Shown one piece after another: positions 1 to 7,327 of a stretch of DNA of 14,758 bases. Each line of letters begins with the position of its first letter. Within the stretch, counting starts at the first letter, position 1. A program made the position numbers and the translations under genes. The stretch is from Methanosarcinales archaeon (GTDB lineage Archaea; Halobacteriota; Methanosarcinia; Methanosarcinales; Methanogasteraceae). Below the pieces are notes generated by a model. The model saw only the letters and a program-made list of their open reading frames with translations. It had not been told where the DNA came from and ran no database searches. The stretch lies in the NCBI GenBank assembly GCA_030672345.1, contig DAOVGO010000149.1, forward strand, positions 1 to 14,758. The letters are read 5' to 3'.

Positions 1-1613
1 CGCCCTGCCCGCCCGAGCATCTGGTGGAACTCGTGCACAGATAGCCAGTCGATGCCCATCGCAAGCGATTCAAAGATCACCTGCGACGCCGGGAAATCGA
101 CGCCTGCGGCAAGGGCGGCTGTTGTCACGACCACCTCGAGCTTGCCTGCGGCAAACGCGGATGTGATGCGCCTTCGTTCCTGCTGCGCCAGACCTGCGTG
201 GTATGCCGCGGCGTGTATCTTGAGGCTTTTTGCGATTTTATGGCATCTCTGGCGTGAGTTGGTAAAGACGATCGTCTGCCCGCGGTACCCCTTTGATGAC
301 CGCGTATTCCATTCCTGCCGTGCCAGCCGGTCGATGATCCGTATCTTGTCGCGCCCGCCTGCAAAGAGCAGGTGCAGTTCGATCGGCACAGGTCTCACCC
401 CATACCTGACCAGTCTTCCGGAAGCACCTTTTTCGAAAAGCATCTTTGAGAGGGACGTTGGGTCGCCAACGGTCGCTGACAGGTAGATAAACTGAATCTT
501 CGGGGATATATGCTTCAATCTTGCTATCAAACCGTCTATCCGGTGCCCGCGCTCCTCATCTGCAAGCGTGTGCACCTCGTCGATCACAACCGTCCCGATC
601 CTTCCGAGCCTGCCTGCTTTTCCTGATCTGAGCAGGTAATCCACGCCCTCGTAGGTGCCTGCCCAGATCGTGGTCGATTTCGTCGGTTTCCGGGGTTTTC
701 GCCCTTTTTCGCGCAGTATCCTGCTTGCCCCGACCTGAAGCACCGTTGTGATCCCAAGAGGATTGTATCGCTTTCTGAAGTCCTCTTCCTTCTGGTGCGC
801 AAGCGCAACGAGTGGAACCATGAACAGGAAGTTTCCCCGCCCTTCGAGCAGATTTTTTATGCCTGCAAGCTCCCCGATCAGCGTCTTGCCAGTCGCCGTA
901 TCAGAGACGACCAGTTGACCTGTGCCCTCAAGGAGACCGCTCTTGATGGACAGCGACTGAACCGGCAGCAGTTCCTCCAGTCCCAGTCGTTCCGCAAGCA
1001 TGCTCCTGAACCGCTCCGGAACCGGGAGATCCTGCACCCTCATCGGTGTTGGCTCCTTCTGCCCGGTTGCACCGATCGTGCTGTACAGCGTGAGCTCGGG
1101 ATCGATCACATCAGGATCGAGCATGCCCCTGATCCGGTCAAGGTCTCCTGTCTTTAGAAGCAGTTTCTCGATCCGATCGAGCGCGGGTTCGCCGAGCCTC
1201 ATCGGAGCAAGTTCCCTGTGCAGTTCCGTAAGGGCGCAATCCGGGCATATCAGCTCGCCCTGGGACCTGATCGCTCGTTTATCGATCAGACTGAACCGAT
1301 TCTCGAGCAGGCAGTGCCGGCAGACCGAAACATGTTCGCATGAGAGCTGGTAGCCGCGCAGCATCTCCAGAAACTCGTCTGCCGTCTTCCGATCTCCTGA
1401 TGCAAGCAGGATCCGATCCGCACTCCTGAGCATCTCGATCGCGTCAGCCGGTTTCTTGAACCGTTTTCCAGACATGAATTTGAACGGACGCATCCCTTTT
1501 TCGGTTTTTGCAAGCGTAAGCGTACTACAGGAGAGTGGAGTCTTCTGCAGGTTGCTGATCTGCATAAGCGCGAGCTTTGACCGCTGTGGATTTGCAAGAA
1601 CAGATATACTCAT
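1..1613 (-). CDS. SF2 DEAD/DEAH-box helicase with N-terminal Cys cluster (DUF5814-like), C-terminus cut by window edge
   Basis: This is an ATP-dependent superfamily II helicase acting on nucleic acid. I translated 537 complete codons from the ATG at 1613. Residues 92-126 hold a zinc-ribbon-like cluster (C92, C98, C101, then CPDC at 123-126). A Q-motif-like segment surrounds Q219. Walker A is SDTATGKT (237-244), motif II is DEVH (345-348), motif III is SAT (379-381), a TNSR segment lies at 451-454, and motif VI starts as QMLGRAG (531-537) exactly where the window ends. The layout fits archaeal helicases annotated as DUF5814-containing, related to Ski2/Hel308; the subfamily name is recalled from family knowledge, not searched. 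An in-frame stop lies upstream with no other ATG, and a TATA-like box about 30 bp upstream suggests a leaderless transcript. It lies 79 bp downstream of the hybrid kinase on the same strand. Its substrate is not evident. Confidence 0.9.
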   Translation of the reverse strand, partial: MSISVLANPQRSKLALMQISNLQKTPLSCSTLTLAKTEKGMRPFKFMSGKRFKKPADAIEMLRSADRILLASGDRKTADEFLEMLRGYQLSCEHVSVCRHCLLENRFSLIDKRAIRSQGELICPDCALTELHRELAPMRLGEPALDRIEKLLLKTGDLDRIRGMLDPDVIDPELTLYSTIGATGQKEPTPMRVQDLPVPERFRSMLAERLGLEELLPVQSLSIKSGLLEGTGQLVVSDTATGKTLIGELAGIKNLLEGRGNFLFMVPLVALAHQKEEDFRKRYNPLGITTVLQVGASRILREKGRKPRKPTKSTTIWAGTYEGVDYLLRSGKAGRLGRIGTVVIDEVHTLADEERGHRIDGLIARLKHISPKIQFIYLSATVGDPTSLSKMLFEKGASGRLVRYGVRPVPIELHLLFAGGRDKIRIIDRLARQEWNTRSSKGYRGQTIVFTNSRQRCHKIAKSLKIHAAAYHAGLAQQERRRITSAFAAGKLEVVVTTAALAAGVDFPASQVIFESLAMGIDWLSVHEFHQMLGRAG

Positions 1614-1640
1614 CGCAGGTACATTTGCAGCAGGATGTGT

Positions 1641-1650
1641 ATTATATTTG
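1641..1650 (-). promoter_or_regulatory. TATA box of the helicase gene
   Basis: On the minus strand this reads AAATATAAT. It is centred about 32 bp upstream of the helicase ATG, which would place the transcription start only a few bases before the start codon. That fits leaderless archaeal transcription and the lack of a Shine-Dalgarno motif before this ATG. Based on spacing and composition only. Confidence 0.5.
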
Positions 1651-1692
1651 CGGGCTTGCGGTGGCTCAAAGGCTTAAATAAATTATCAGGTG

Positions 1693-4104
1693 TCAACTCC
1701 CGGCAAGCACCCTGTTCAGTGTCTCGACCAGTTCCCGAACCTCATAAGGCTTGGCTACGACGCCCCTGAACCCATGGCTCTTAAAGTCAGCCATTATCGG
1801 ATCGTTCGAATAGCCGCTTGAGACGATTGCCCTGACACTCGGATCGATTTTCAGGAGTTTTTTGATGGCTTCCTTACCTCCCATCCCTCCGGGTATGGTC
1901 AGGTCCATGATGACGGCGTCAAACGGCTGTCCCGACTCCATGGCGTCTTTGTACAGCTCGATCGTCTCGGCGCCATCGCCTGCAAGTACCACGGTGTGTC
2001 CGAAATGGGCAAGGACCTCGCCGATGAGACCTCTGATATCCTCCTCATCGTCCATCACCAGAATTCTCTTCGCATCGCCGGAATCATCGACATAGGGGTT
2101 TTCCCCGTCTTTTTCTTCCACAATCCGCGCTTCCGAAGTGTCGCTCTGGCAGGCAGGCAGATGAATATGAAATGTGGTTCCGTCATCGATCCTGGATTCC
2201 ACGGCGATGTGTCCGCTGTGCCTCTTGACGATGGAGTATGCGGTTGCAAGCCCAAGACCGCTCCCTTTCGGTTTGGTTGTGAAGAACGGATCAAATATCT
2301 TGTGAGTGTGCTCGTCAGGTATCCCGGTCCCGTGATCCTTGATCGATATCCATACATACCTCCCTGGATGGAGTGGCAGGGTAGTGTCCGGTTCGACGAC
2401 AACATTCTTGCAGTGTACACTGACCGTTCCGCCGTCAGGCATCGCCTGAGTGGCATTGATGACCACGTTGCTGATGACCTGGTTGATCTGTCCCTCATCG
2501 ACTTCCACATGCCAGAGGTCTTCTGGTATCGAGAACTCGCTCTTGACATTGGATCCTCGCATGGCAAAGTCGGTCGAGTCTCTTATTATCTTTTTGATCG
2601 GAACCGGGCTTTTGACCGGCGCTCCGCCCTTTGAGAAGGTGAGCAACTGTTGGGTCAGTTTTTTCGCCTGCAAGGATGCTTTTTCTGACTCGGTCAGTAT
2701 ATCGAGCAGTCTATCTCCGCGATCAGGCGTCATCTTTGCAAGCGAGAGGTTGCCAAGGATTACGGTCAGAAGATTGTTGAAATCGTGCGCGATCCCGCCC
2801 GCGAGTATTCCGAGTGATTCCATCTTCTGCGCCTGATAAAACTGCCCTCTGGTGATCTCCAGCTGATCATGGGTGCGTTTCAGTTCCAGGGTCCTCTCCT
2901 CTACCCGATGCTCCAGTTCTTCATTGAGCTTCTTGATCTTTTCCTCAGCAGCCTTGCGCTCGGTGATATCGACCCAGTTCGAGAGATAATATCTGGTCGC
3001 GCCGTTGTTCGTAACCGGCGTGGAGGTCACCTCGACCCAGAACCGCTCCCTACTCTTCTTCCGGAAAAGCTCCTCAGTCATCTGGGTTCCACTCTTCGCA
3101 TCCGCGGTTCCACCCGGGTTCCCGTGATTCTGCTGCTCGGTCTCCTTGGTCTCCTCGGTCCACCATGGATATGGCGCTTTGACGCCGATTAATTCGGCAG
3201 CGGAAAATCCGGTCAGCTTTTCGAGCGCAGGATTCGCGTACCGTACTGATGAATCCGGGTTGATGACCAGCACCGGGTTTGGGGAATTGGTCAACATGCT
3301 CGAATTGAACTGCTCACTTTCCCGTAAAGCCGATTCCGCCTGCCTTCGCTCTGTGATGTCGTGGAAAACCAGAACTACGCCGGTAATGTTTCCCTTGTGG
3401 TCCCTGATCGGCGCACCGCTGTCATCGATGGGCAGTTTCAGTCCGTCTCTGGCAATCAGCATCGTATGGTCCGCAAGCGTGACAACAGAACCTTCCCTGA
3501 GCACCTTTGCCACCAGACTCTCGATCGGTTTGCCAGTCTCCTCATACACGAGATTAAAAACCTCCTCAAAATGCCTCCCGACAGCATCGCTTTTGCCCCA
3601 TCCGGTCAGTGCCTCTGCGATCGGGTTTATGAATTTGATGGTGCCTTCAGTGTCAGTTGCGATCACCGCATCGCCGATACTATCGAGTGTTGTTGCGATC
3701 CATTCTTCAGCCTCTTTAAGCCGCCGCTCCATCTGGCTCTTGTACAGAGCCATCTCGATGGATGCAAGGAGTTGCTTTGGCTGGAACGGTTTTACGAGGT
3801 ATGCGTGCGGCTTGGCGGTCAGGGCTTTATCTATCAGTTCAACGTCAGAATACGCGGTTAAAAATATGATCGGGATATCCATTCTCTCTTTTATTTCATA
3901 AGAAGCGTCTATGCCGGTTTTACTCCCTTTCAGGACAATGTCCATAAGTATTAGATCCGGTTTGAGCTCGAATGCCTTTGCCACAGCCTCATCTGCGCTG
4001 CTTGCACGTCCTACCACCTCATAACCGAGATTGGTAATCGTCATCCTCAGATCTTCGGATACAATAGCTTCATCTTCAACGATTAATATATTAGCCTGTT
4101 CCAT
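1693..4104 (-). CDS. hybrid histidine kinase REC-PAS-PAS-HisKA-HATPase-REC
   Basis: An 803-residue cytoplasmic phosphorelay kinase with no membrane segment. The N-terminal receiver (4-120) has acidic pair E10/D11, phospho-acceptor D55, T83 and K105. PAS domain 1 lies at about 132-255 and PAS domain 2 at about 263-385, each ending in a DITER motif; PAS 2 has an insertion around 315-350. A coiled coil (385-425) leads to the dimerisation/phospho-acceptor motif GGIAHDFNNLL with H440. The ATPase domain shows the N box (N546, N550), DHGTGI (590-595), FDPFF and GSGLGLA (614-620). The C-terminal receiver (680-803) has D685/D686, phospho-site D734 and K785. A GGGAGGGGG Shine-Dalgarno stretch precedes the ATG. 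It is last in a same-strand row of signalling genes. A receiver at each end suggests phosphate enters from another kinase, possibly the 5461-6219 product, and is handed on. No output domain is present, so the target is unknown. Confidence 0.95.
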   Translation of the reverse strand: MEQANILIVEDEAIVSEDLRMTITNLGYEVVGRASSADEAVAKAFELKPDLILMDIVLKGSKTGIDASYEIKERMDIPIIFLTAYSDVELIDKALTAKPHAYLVKPFQPKQLLASIEMALYKSQMERRLKEAEEWIATTLDSIGDAVIATDTEGTIKFINPIAEALTGWGKSDAVGRHFEEVFNLVYEETGKPIESLVAKVLREGSVVTLADHTMLIARDGLKLPIDDSGAPIRDHKGNITGVVLVFHDITERRQAESALRESEQFNSSMLTNSPNPVLVINPDSSVRYANPALEKLTGFSAAELIGVKAPYPWWTEETKETEQQNHGNPGGTADAKSGTQMTEELFRKKSRERFWVEVTSTPVTNNGATRYYLSNWVDITERKAAEEKIKKLNEELEHRVEERTLELKRTHDQLEITRGQFYQAQKMESLGILAGGIAHDFNNLLTVILGNLSLAKMTPDRGDRLLDILTESEKASLQAKKLTQQLLTFSKGGAPVKSPVPIKKIIRDSTDFAMRGSNVKSEFSIPEDLWHVEVDEGQINQVISNVVINATQAMPDGGTVSVHCKNVVVEPDTTLPLHPGRYVWISIKDHGTGIPDEHTHKIFDPFFTTKPKGSGLGLATAYSIVKRHSGHIAVESRIDDGTTFHIHLPACQSDTSEARIVEEKDGENPYVDDSGDAKRILVMDDEEDIRGLIGEVLAHFGHTVVLAGDGAETIELYKDAMESGQPFDAVIMDLTIPGGMGGKEAIKKLLKIDPSVRAIVSSGYSNDPIMADFKSHGFRGVVAKPYEVRELVETLNRVLAGS

Positions 4105-4120
4105 TTAACCCCCTCCCGAT

Positions 4121-4492
4121 CTATTGTTTTTCCGCCTCAAACTCCATGTTGAGTGTCGTGCCTCCTTCACTGATTATTTTTAGGGTTCCCTGCAACTGAT
4201 CCTCGACCAGAATTTTCACCAACCTCAACCCCAGTGTTTTGCTCTCATGTATATTGAATCCTTCGGACACTCCGACCTTGCAAAGGCATCTGCTGCCACA
4301 AGTAATTTGTAGATAAGTGTAACAGTGGCGCGGGTCCGCCCCGCCACCGGGCAGTCTGAATAGCCTGTTCGTCGCTTTCTTAAAATAGATCGGGCAGACG
4401 TTCACAAGAAATCCGAGTAACCCGAAGAGGATCAAGACTGTGATTTTGTATGTGGTTGTGCTGTTGCCATCCGACCCGGAAACCCGTTTCAT
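4121..4492 (-). pseudogene. collapsed membrane sensor histidine kinase: N-terminal TM segment joined to HATPase tail
   Basis: The 123-residue frame from ATG 4492 has a good Shine-Dalgarno (GGGGAG, 7 nt before) and begins with a polar stretch followed by a hydrophobic segment at about residues 16-38 ending in NVCPIYF, like the first membrane helix of multi-TM sensor kinases. The last ~45 residues (EGFNIHESKTLGLRLVKIL, then VEDQLQG) match the end of a HisKA_2-type ATPase domain; compare TLGMHLVVLLAEDQLQG in the kinase at 5461-6219. Everything between (remaining TMs, sensor, phospho-His, N box, G1 box) is missing and replaced by about 35 odd, Cys-rich residues encoded partly by a strong GC hairpin. 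It cannot be an active kinase. I read it as an internally deleted gene. The reading frame is still open, so a short expressed membrane protein is not excluded. An alternative TTG start lies at 4507. Confidence 0.65.
4325..4347. repeat. strong GC-rich hairpin inside the collapsed kinase gene
   Basis: On the plus strand GTGGCG (4325-4330), a bulged C, then GGG (4332-4334), a TCCG loop, CCC (4339-4341) and CGCCAC (4342-4347) form nine G-C-rich pairs around a 4-base loop. It lies in the stretch of the remnant with no recognisable homology, between the TM half and the kinase tail. It may be a palindromic repeat unit or a scar at the deletion junction; no second copy is seen in this window. Confidence 0.6.
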
Positions 4493-4544
4493 TATATCAC
4501 TCCCCAAAAACCCTCACGTCCCTGTAAACTCTCCTTTCCGGCTT

Positions 4545-5456
4545 TTAAACACCCCTTTCTCTACGTATCTCTTCCAGTCTTATGCTGTGCAGTGCAAACG
4601 CAATGTCCCCTGCAACCTCTCCAAGCAGCGGCAACTCTACCTCATCTGCAGCAAGATCAGAAGGGAGTGACCCAGATAACAGCCCGTAGATCGTTTCACC
4701 TGCTTCCAGCCTGACTGTGAGAGTTTCCCTGCCATCGCACCACTTTAGCAACGGACAAGCGGCACAGGCGCTAACAGATGACGGATCCCTGATCCTGACA
4801 ACCTCTGATTGCCCGATCGCCTGTCTGGCACAATCAGGCAGCTCGCCGAGCCTCATGCGCGCCTCTACCTGCGAGAACTCTTCACCCATACCCGACTTTC
4901 CGGTGCCAACAAGCCTGCCTGATTCGTCGATGAGCGCGATCCACGCGTGGCAATAACCACGAGCCTCGATGAAACTTTCGCAGATCCTCTGAATCAACAT
5001 GTTTCGGTCTTTCTCTTCGGTGGTGATCCGGTCGATGTTCCGGATGGTGCACATCACTGCAGCGAGTTGTTCCAGCCTCTTCTCCCGCTGGCTCTTGTAC
5101 AGCGCCATCTCTATGATGCAGCAGAGTTCTTTGTCGGCAAACGGCTTGACGACGTATCCATAAGGCTCTGTCACCCTTGCCCGCTGCAGTGTGGTGATGT
5201 CTGCATAAGCGGTAAGATATACAACCGGAATGTGAAAGGCAGACCGTATCCGATCAGCCGCTTCAACCCCATCCATCTCGCCTTTGAGTACGATATCCAT
5301 CAGCACCAGATCGGGCAGATCCTCCCCTGCCTTCCTGACCGCATCCTCGCCTGACGACACGATTGAGGAGACTCTATATCCAAATTTTTTCAGAATCATC
5401 CGGACATCTTCGGCGACGATTCTTTCATCTTCAACGATCAATATCTCTTTTTTCAT
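4545..5456 (-). CDS. response regulator REC-GAF
   Basis: A 303-residue soluble protein. The start is the ATG at 5456, four bases after the stop of the upstream kinase, with a G-rich Shine-Dalgarno inside that gene's end; the longer open frame upstream only overlaps the kinase. The receiver (1-122) has E9/D10/E11, phospho-acceptor D54, T82 and K104 followed by PF. Its end, EMALYKSQREKRLEQ, is nearly the same as the equivalent part of the hybrid kinase (EMALYKSQMERRLKE), so the two receivers are probably paralogues. Residues ~135-300 look like a GAF sensor domain with cysteines C209, C231, C234 and C240; CxxCPL followed by a VRLE...YGLL strand is a recurring GAF pattern. There is no DNA-binding or enzymatic output domain. 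Probably the direct partner of the adjacent kinase, coupling phosphorylation to a ligand- or redox-sensing GAF domain. Confidence 0.9.
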   Translation of the reverse strand: MKKEILIVEDERIVAEDVRMILKKFGYRVSSIVSSGEDAVRKAGEDLPDLVLMDIVLKGEMDGVEAADRIRSAFHIPVVYLTAYADITTLQRARVTEPYGYVVKPFADKELCCIIEMALYKSQREKRLEQLAAVMCTIRNIDRITTEEKDRNMLIQRICESFIEARGYCHAWIALIDESGRLVGTGKSGMGEEFSQVEARMRLGELPDCARQAIGQSEVVRIRDPSSVSACAACPLLKWCDGRETLTVRLEAGETIYGLLSGSLPSDLAADEVELPLLGEVAGDIAFALHSIRLEEIRRERGV

Positions 5457-5460
5457 CGTT

Positions 5461-6219
5461 TCAACCCCCAAACGTAACCCGAAATTCGGTTCCATCGGTT
5501 CTATCCATCTCGATTGCGCCCTGAAGCTGATCTTCAGCCAGCAGAACAACCAGATGCATACCAAGCGTTCCCACATCCTTGAAATCCGGATGCTGCGGCA
5601 TACCGATCCCGTCATCGCTGACAACCAGTTCAAATTCGTCTTCGCAGGTCACGCGGAGTGAAACATTGACCTCGCCAGATCTGCCCGCAGGAAAAGCGTG
5701 TTTCAATGAATTGGAGACCAGTTCATTGATGATCAATCCGCACGACATGGCAGCGTCAATACCGCACGAAACAGCCTCAACGTTCATCTTCAGCTTGATT
5801 CTGCCTGTGCCAACCCCGTAACCGTAAGACCAGAACACGTCATGCAGCAGGGTCTTGATATACTCCTTGAAATTGACGCTTGCCACACCCTTTGACTTGT
5901 AAAGCTTCTCATGGACGAGAGACATCGCCCGTATCCGGTTCTGGCACTTTTCAAACATCCCGCGCACCTCTTCGTCCCTGGCATACCCTGATTGAATCTT
6001 GAGGAGGCTGGAGATGACCTGCATGTTGTTCTTGACCCGGTGGTGAACCTCGCGCAGAAGCGTCTCTTTCTCTCTGAGCGATGCCGTGAGTTGCTCTTCC
6101 GCGCGCCCTCGTTCCGCGATCTCCTTTTTCAGGTCTTCGTTCACCCTTTCCAGTTCTGCGATGCGCTGATCCGTATCCATGCCAGCGTGCATTCCATCGT
6201 CCGATCCTGAACGATCCAT
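5461..6219 (-). CDS. soluble HisKA_2-type histidine kinase without a sensor domain
   Basis: A compact 252-residue kinase. Residues 18-56 form a coiled coil (RIAELERVNEDLKKEI region). The HisKA_2 phospho-acceptor box REVHHRVKNN is at 57-65. The ATPase domain has the N box INELVSNSLKHAF (164-176), G1 box DDGIGMP (202-208) and the closing TLGMHLVVLLAEDQLQG element (218-234). No PAS, GAF or membrane segment precedes the kinase core, so the signal must come from a partner or through the coiled coil. I chose the ATG at 6219 because GAGGCGAGGA lies just upstream at Shine-Dalgarno distance; an in-frame ATG at 6237 would add six residues and, with the TATA box at 6268-6277, would be nearly leaderless. 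The open frame upstream to 6558 is not kinase-like and overlaps the next gene. It is the first gene of the signalling row, four bases before the REC-GAF gene. Confidence 0.9.
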   Translation of the reverse strand: MDRSGSDDGMHAGMDTDQRIAELERVNEDLKKEIAERGRAEEQLTASLREKETLLREVHHRVKNNMQVISSLLKIQSGYARDEEVRGMFEKCQNRIRAMSLVHEKLYKSKGVASVNFKEYIKTLLHDVFWSYGYGVGTGRIKLKMNVEAVSCGIDAAMSCGLIINELVSNSLKHAFPAGRSGEVNVSLRVTCEDEFELVVSDDGIGMPQHPDFKDVGTLGMHLVVLLAEDQLQGAIEMDRTDGTEFRVTFGG

Positions 6220-6267
6220 TCCGCTTCCTCGCCTCATAGTTCCGGTTCTCAGACCCGGATAGGGGTT

Positions 6268-6277
6268 GTATTTATGG
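6268..6277 (-). promoter_or_regulatory. TATA-like box before the kinase operon
   Basis: On the minus strand CCATAAATAC, about 30 bp before ATG 6237 and 50 bp before ATG 6219. The predicted transcription start near 6245 gives a leader long enough to hold the Shine-Dalgarno of the 6219 start. The remaining bases up to 6399 hold short inverted repeats but no gene. Confidence 0.45.
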
Positions 6278-6399
6278 CTTGCCACTGCCCTCCGGCATCT
6301 CTGTTCGGATGGTTGATGCAGGCAACCGCACCATACTGGTTTTCCCATGCCAAAGTGCCAGGTAAACCGGTTATGCCGCACATCAATAGGTTTGCTTGT

Positions 6400-6426
6400 A
6401 AAAAAACGTTGCCCTAAATATGGGGC
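6400..6426 (-). terminator. putative terminator of the TBP-TatD operon
   Basis: On the minus strand a 4-bp GCCC/GGGC hairpin (6426-6411) is followed by AAC and an unbroken run of seven T (6406-6400). It lies about 55-80 bp after the TatD-like stop codon. Oligo-T tracts are the usual archaeal termination signal; the hairpin is weak. Confidence 0.45.
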
Positions 6427-6478
6427 TGTTATAATCCCGATGCAGGCAGGCGTTTCCATGGGGGTCGCGGTCATGAGG

Positions 6479-7327
6479 TCACACCATGATCTCGATGCCA
6501 TACACCTGCTCAGGGTTCTCCTTATGCACCTTCCAGAACGCTTCTTCCGCCTCTTCACCGAATCGCTCGATTAACTGCTTTGTTCGGCGGGGCACGGTCT
6601 TCGGACCGAGCACAGCACCCGGTCGCTCCGGATCATCGATATAATCGGTCTCCATCATGAACCGGCTCCCTTCGGAAAGCGCGGTCTCGATTGCGCCCTT
6701 ACCTGCAAGCACACTCGGAAATACGCCCTCGCGCTTAAAAACCTTCACCATCGGCGGCGCATAATGCTTGACCACTTTTTCAGGCGGCAGTCCCGACTTC
6801 CTTGCGATTGCAGCAAGATCGGCGATCACTGCCGCGTCCGCAGTCTCGGTGTGCAGTTGCACGGCGCAGCCCGCATCACGCGCCAGTTCCATGCCATGAG
6901 CCATGATGCGCCCTGACGCATCCCATATCGAATCAGAGACCTCGTAATGCGGGCGCCCGGTCTTGATGGCGATCGCCTCGTTCTCAATAACAAACCGCTC
7001 TGCAGTCTCAAGTCCGCGGATCATCAACTCCTCTGCATGCTTCTGCCCGACCTGATCAGTCAGCCGCGTAATCTCGGCTGGGTGGACCCCAAGCACGGTA
7101 AATACGATCACTCCGATGTCGGACCGGTTAATTTCACGCGCAATACCAATCGTCTCCTCAAATACGGGTTTAAATCCGTCCGGCTCTGTTACCTGCACTC
7201 CAAGCGTCCAGGACGGCTTTGAGACAAGAATTAGATGCGTGCCGCCGGCGTTTGCAAATTCCTTTGCTGCCACGATCCCCTTCCCCCTGCGATCAAGATG
7301 GATGTGATTGTCAGTGATTGGAATCAT
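6479..7327 (-). CDS. TatD-like metal-dependent hydrolase (archaeal amidohydrolase-type)
   Basis: A 282-residue TIM-barrel hydrolase of the archaeal TatD-related group. The N-terminal metal motif is NHIHLD with H8 and H10. Further likely ligands or active-site residues are H82 in GVHPAE, H127 in GRPHYE, H159/E161 in QLHTETAD, H188 in KHYAPP and E226/D228 in METDYIDD. The family has a two-metal site; bacterial TatD proteins act as nucleases, but the substrate of this archaeal branch is unknown and I would not assign one. The ATG at 7327 overlaps the TBP stop as ATGA, so the two genes are almost certainly co-transcribed and translationally coupled. Length is near normal, with no sign of damage. 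Confidence 0.88.
   Translation of the reverse strand: MIPITDNHIHLDRRGKGIVAAKEFANAGGTHLILVSKPSWTLGVQVTEPDGFKPVFEETIGIAREINRSDIGVIVFTVLGVHPAEITRLTDQVGQKHAEELMIRGLETAERFVIENEAIAIKTGRPHYEVSDSIWDASGRIMAHGMELARDAGCAVQLHTETADAAVIADLAAIARKSGLPPEKVVKHYAPPMVKVFKREGVFPSVLAGKGAIETALSEGSRFMMETDYIDDPERPGAVLGPKTVPRRTKQLIERFGEEAEEAFWKVHKENPEQVYGIEIMV

Noticed and set aside
52..1597. Several open frames on both strands inside the helicase region
   Set aside because: One minus-strand frame from 1613 to the window edge has all the helicase motifs; the others are shadows with no recognisable domains.
3146..3901. 251-codon plus-strand open frame opposite the hybrid kinase
   Set aside because: It has no recognisable domain and lies fully antisense to conserved REC and PAS coding sequence.
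5457..5633. N-terminal extension of the REC-GAF protein
   Set aside because: It overlaps the conserved C-terminus of the upstream kinase in another frame; the receiver begins at the ATG at 5456.
6281..6345. Possible riboswitch: a GCCACTG string and short hairpins (for example GGTTG/CAACC at 6311-6327)
   Set aside because: The rest of the cobalamin riboswitch core is absent, stems are only 4-5 bp, and the segment lies upstream of the likely TATA box, so it would not be in the kinase transcript.
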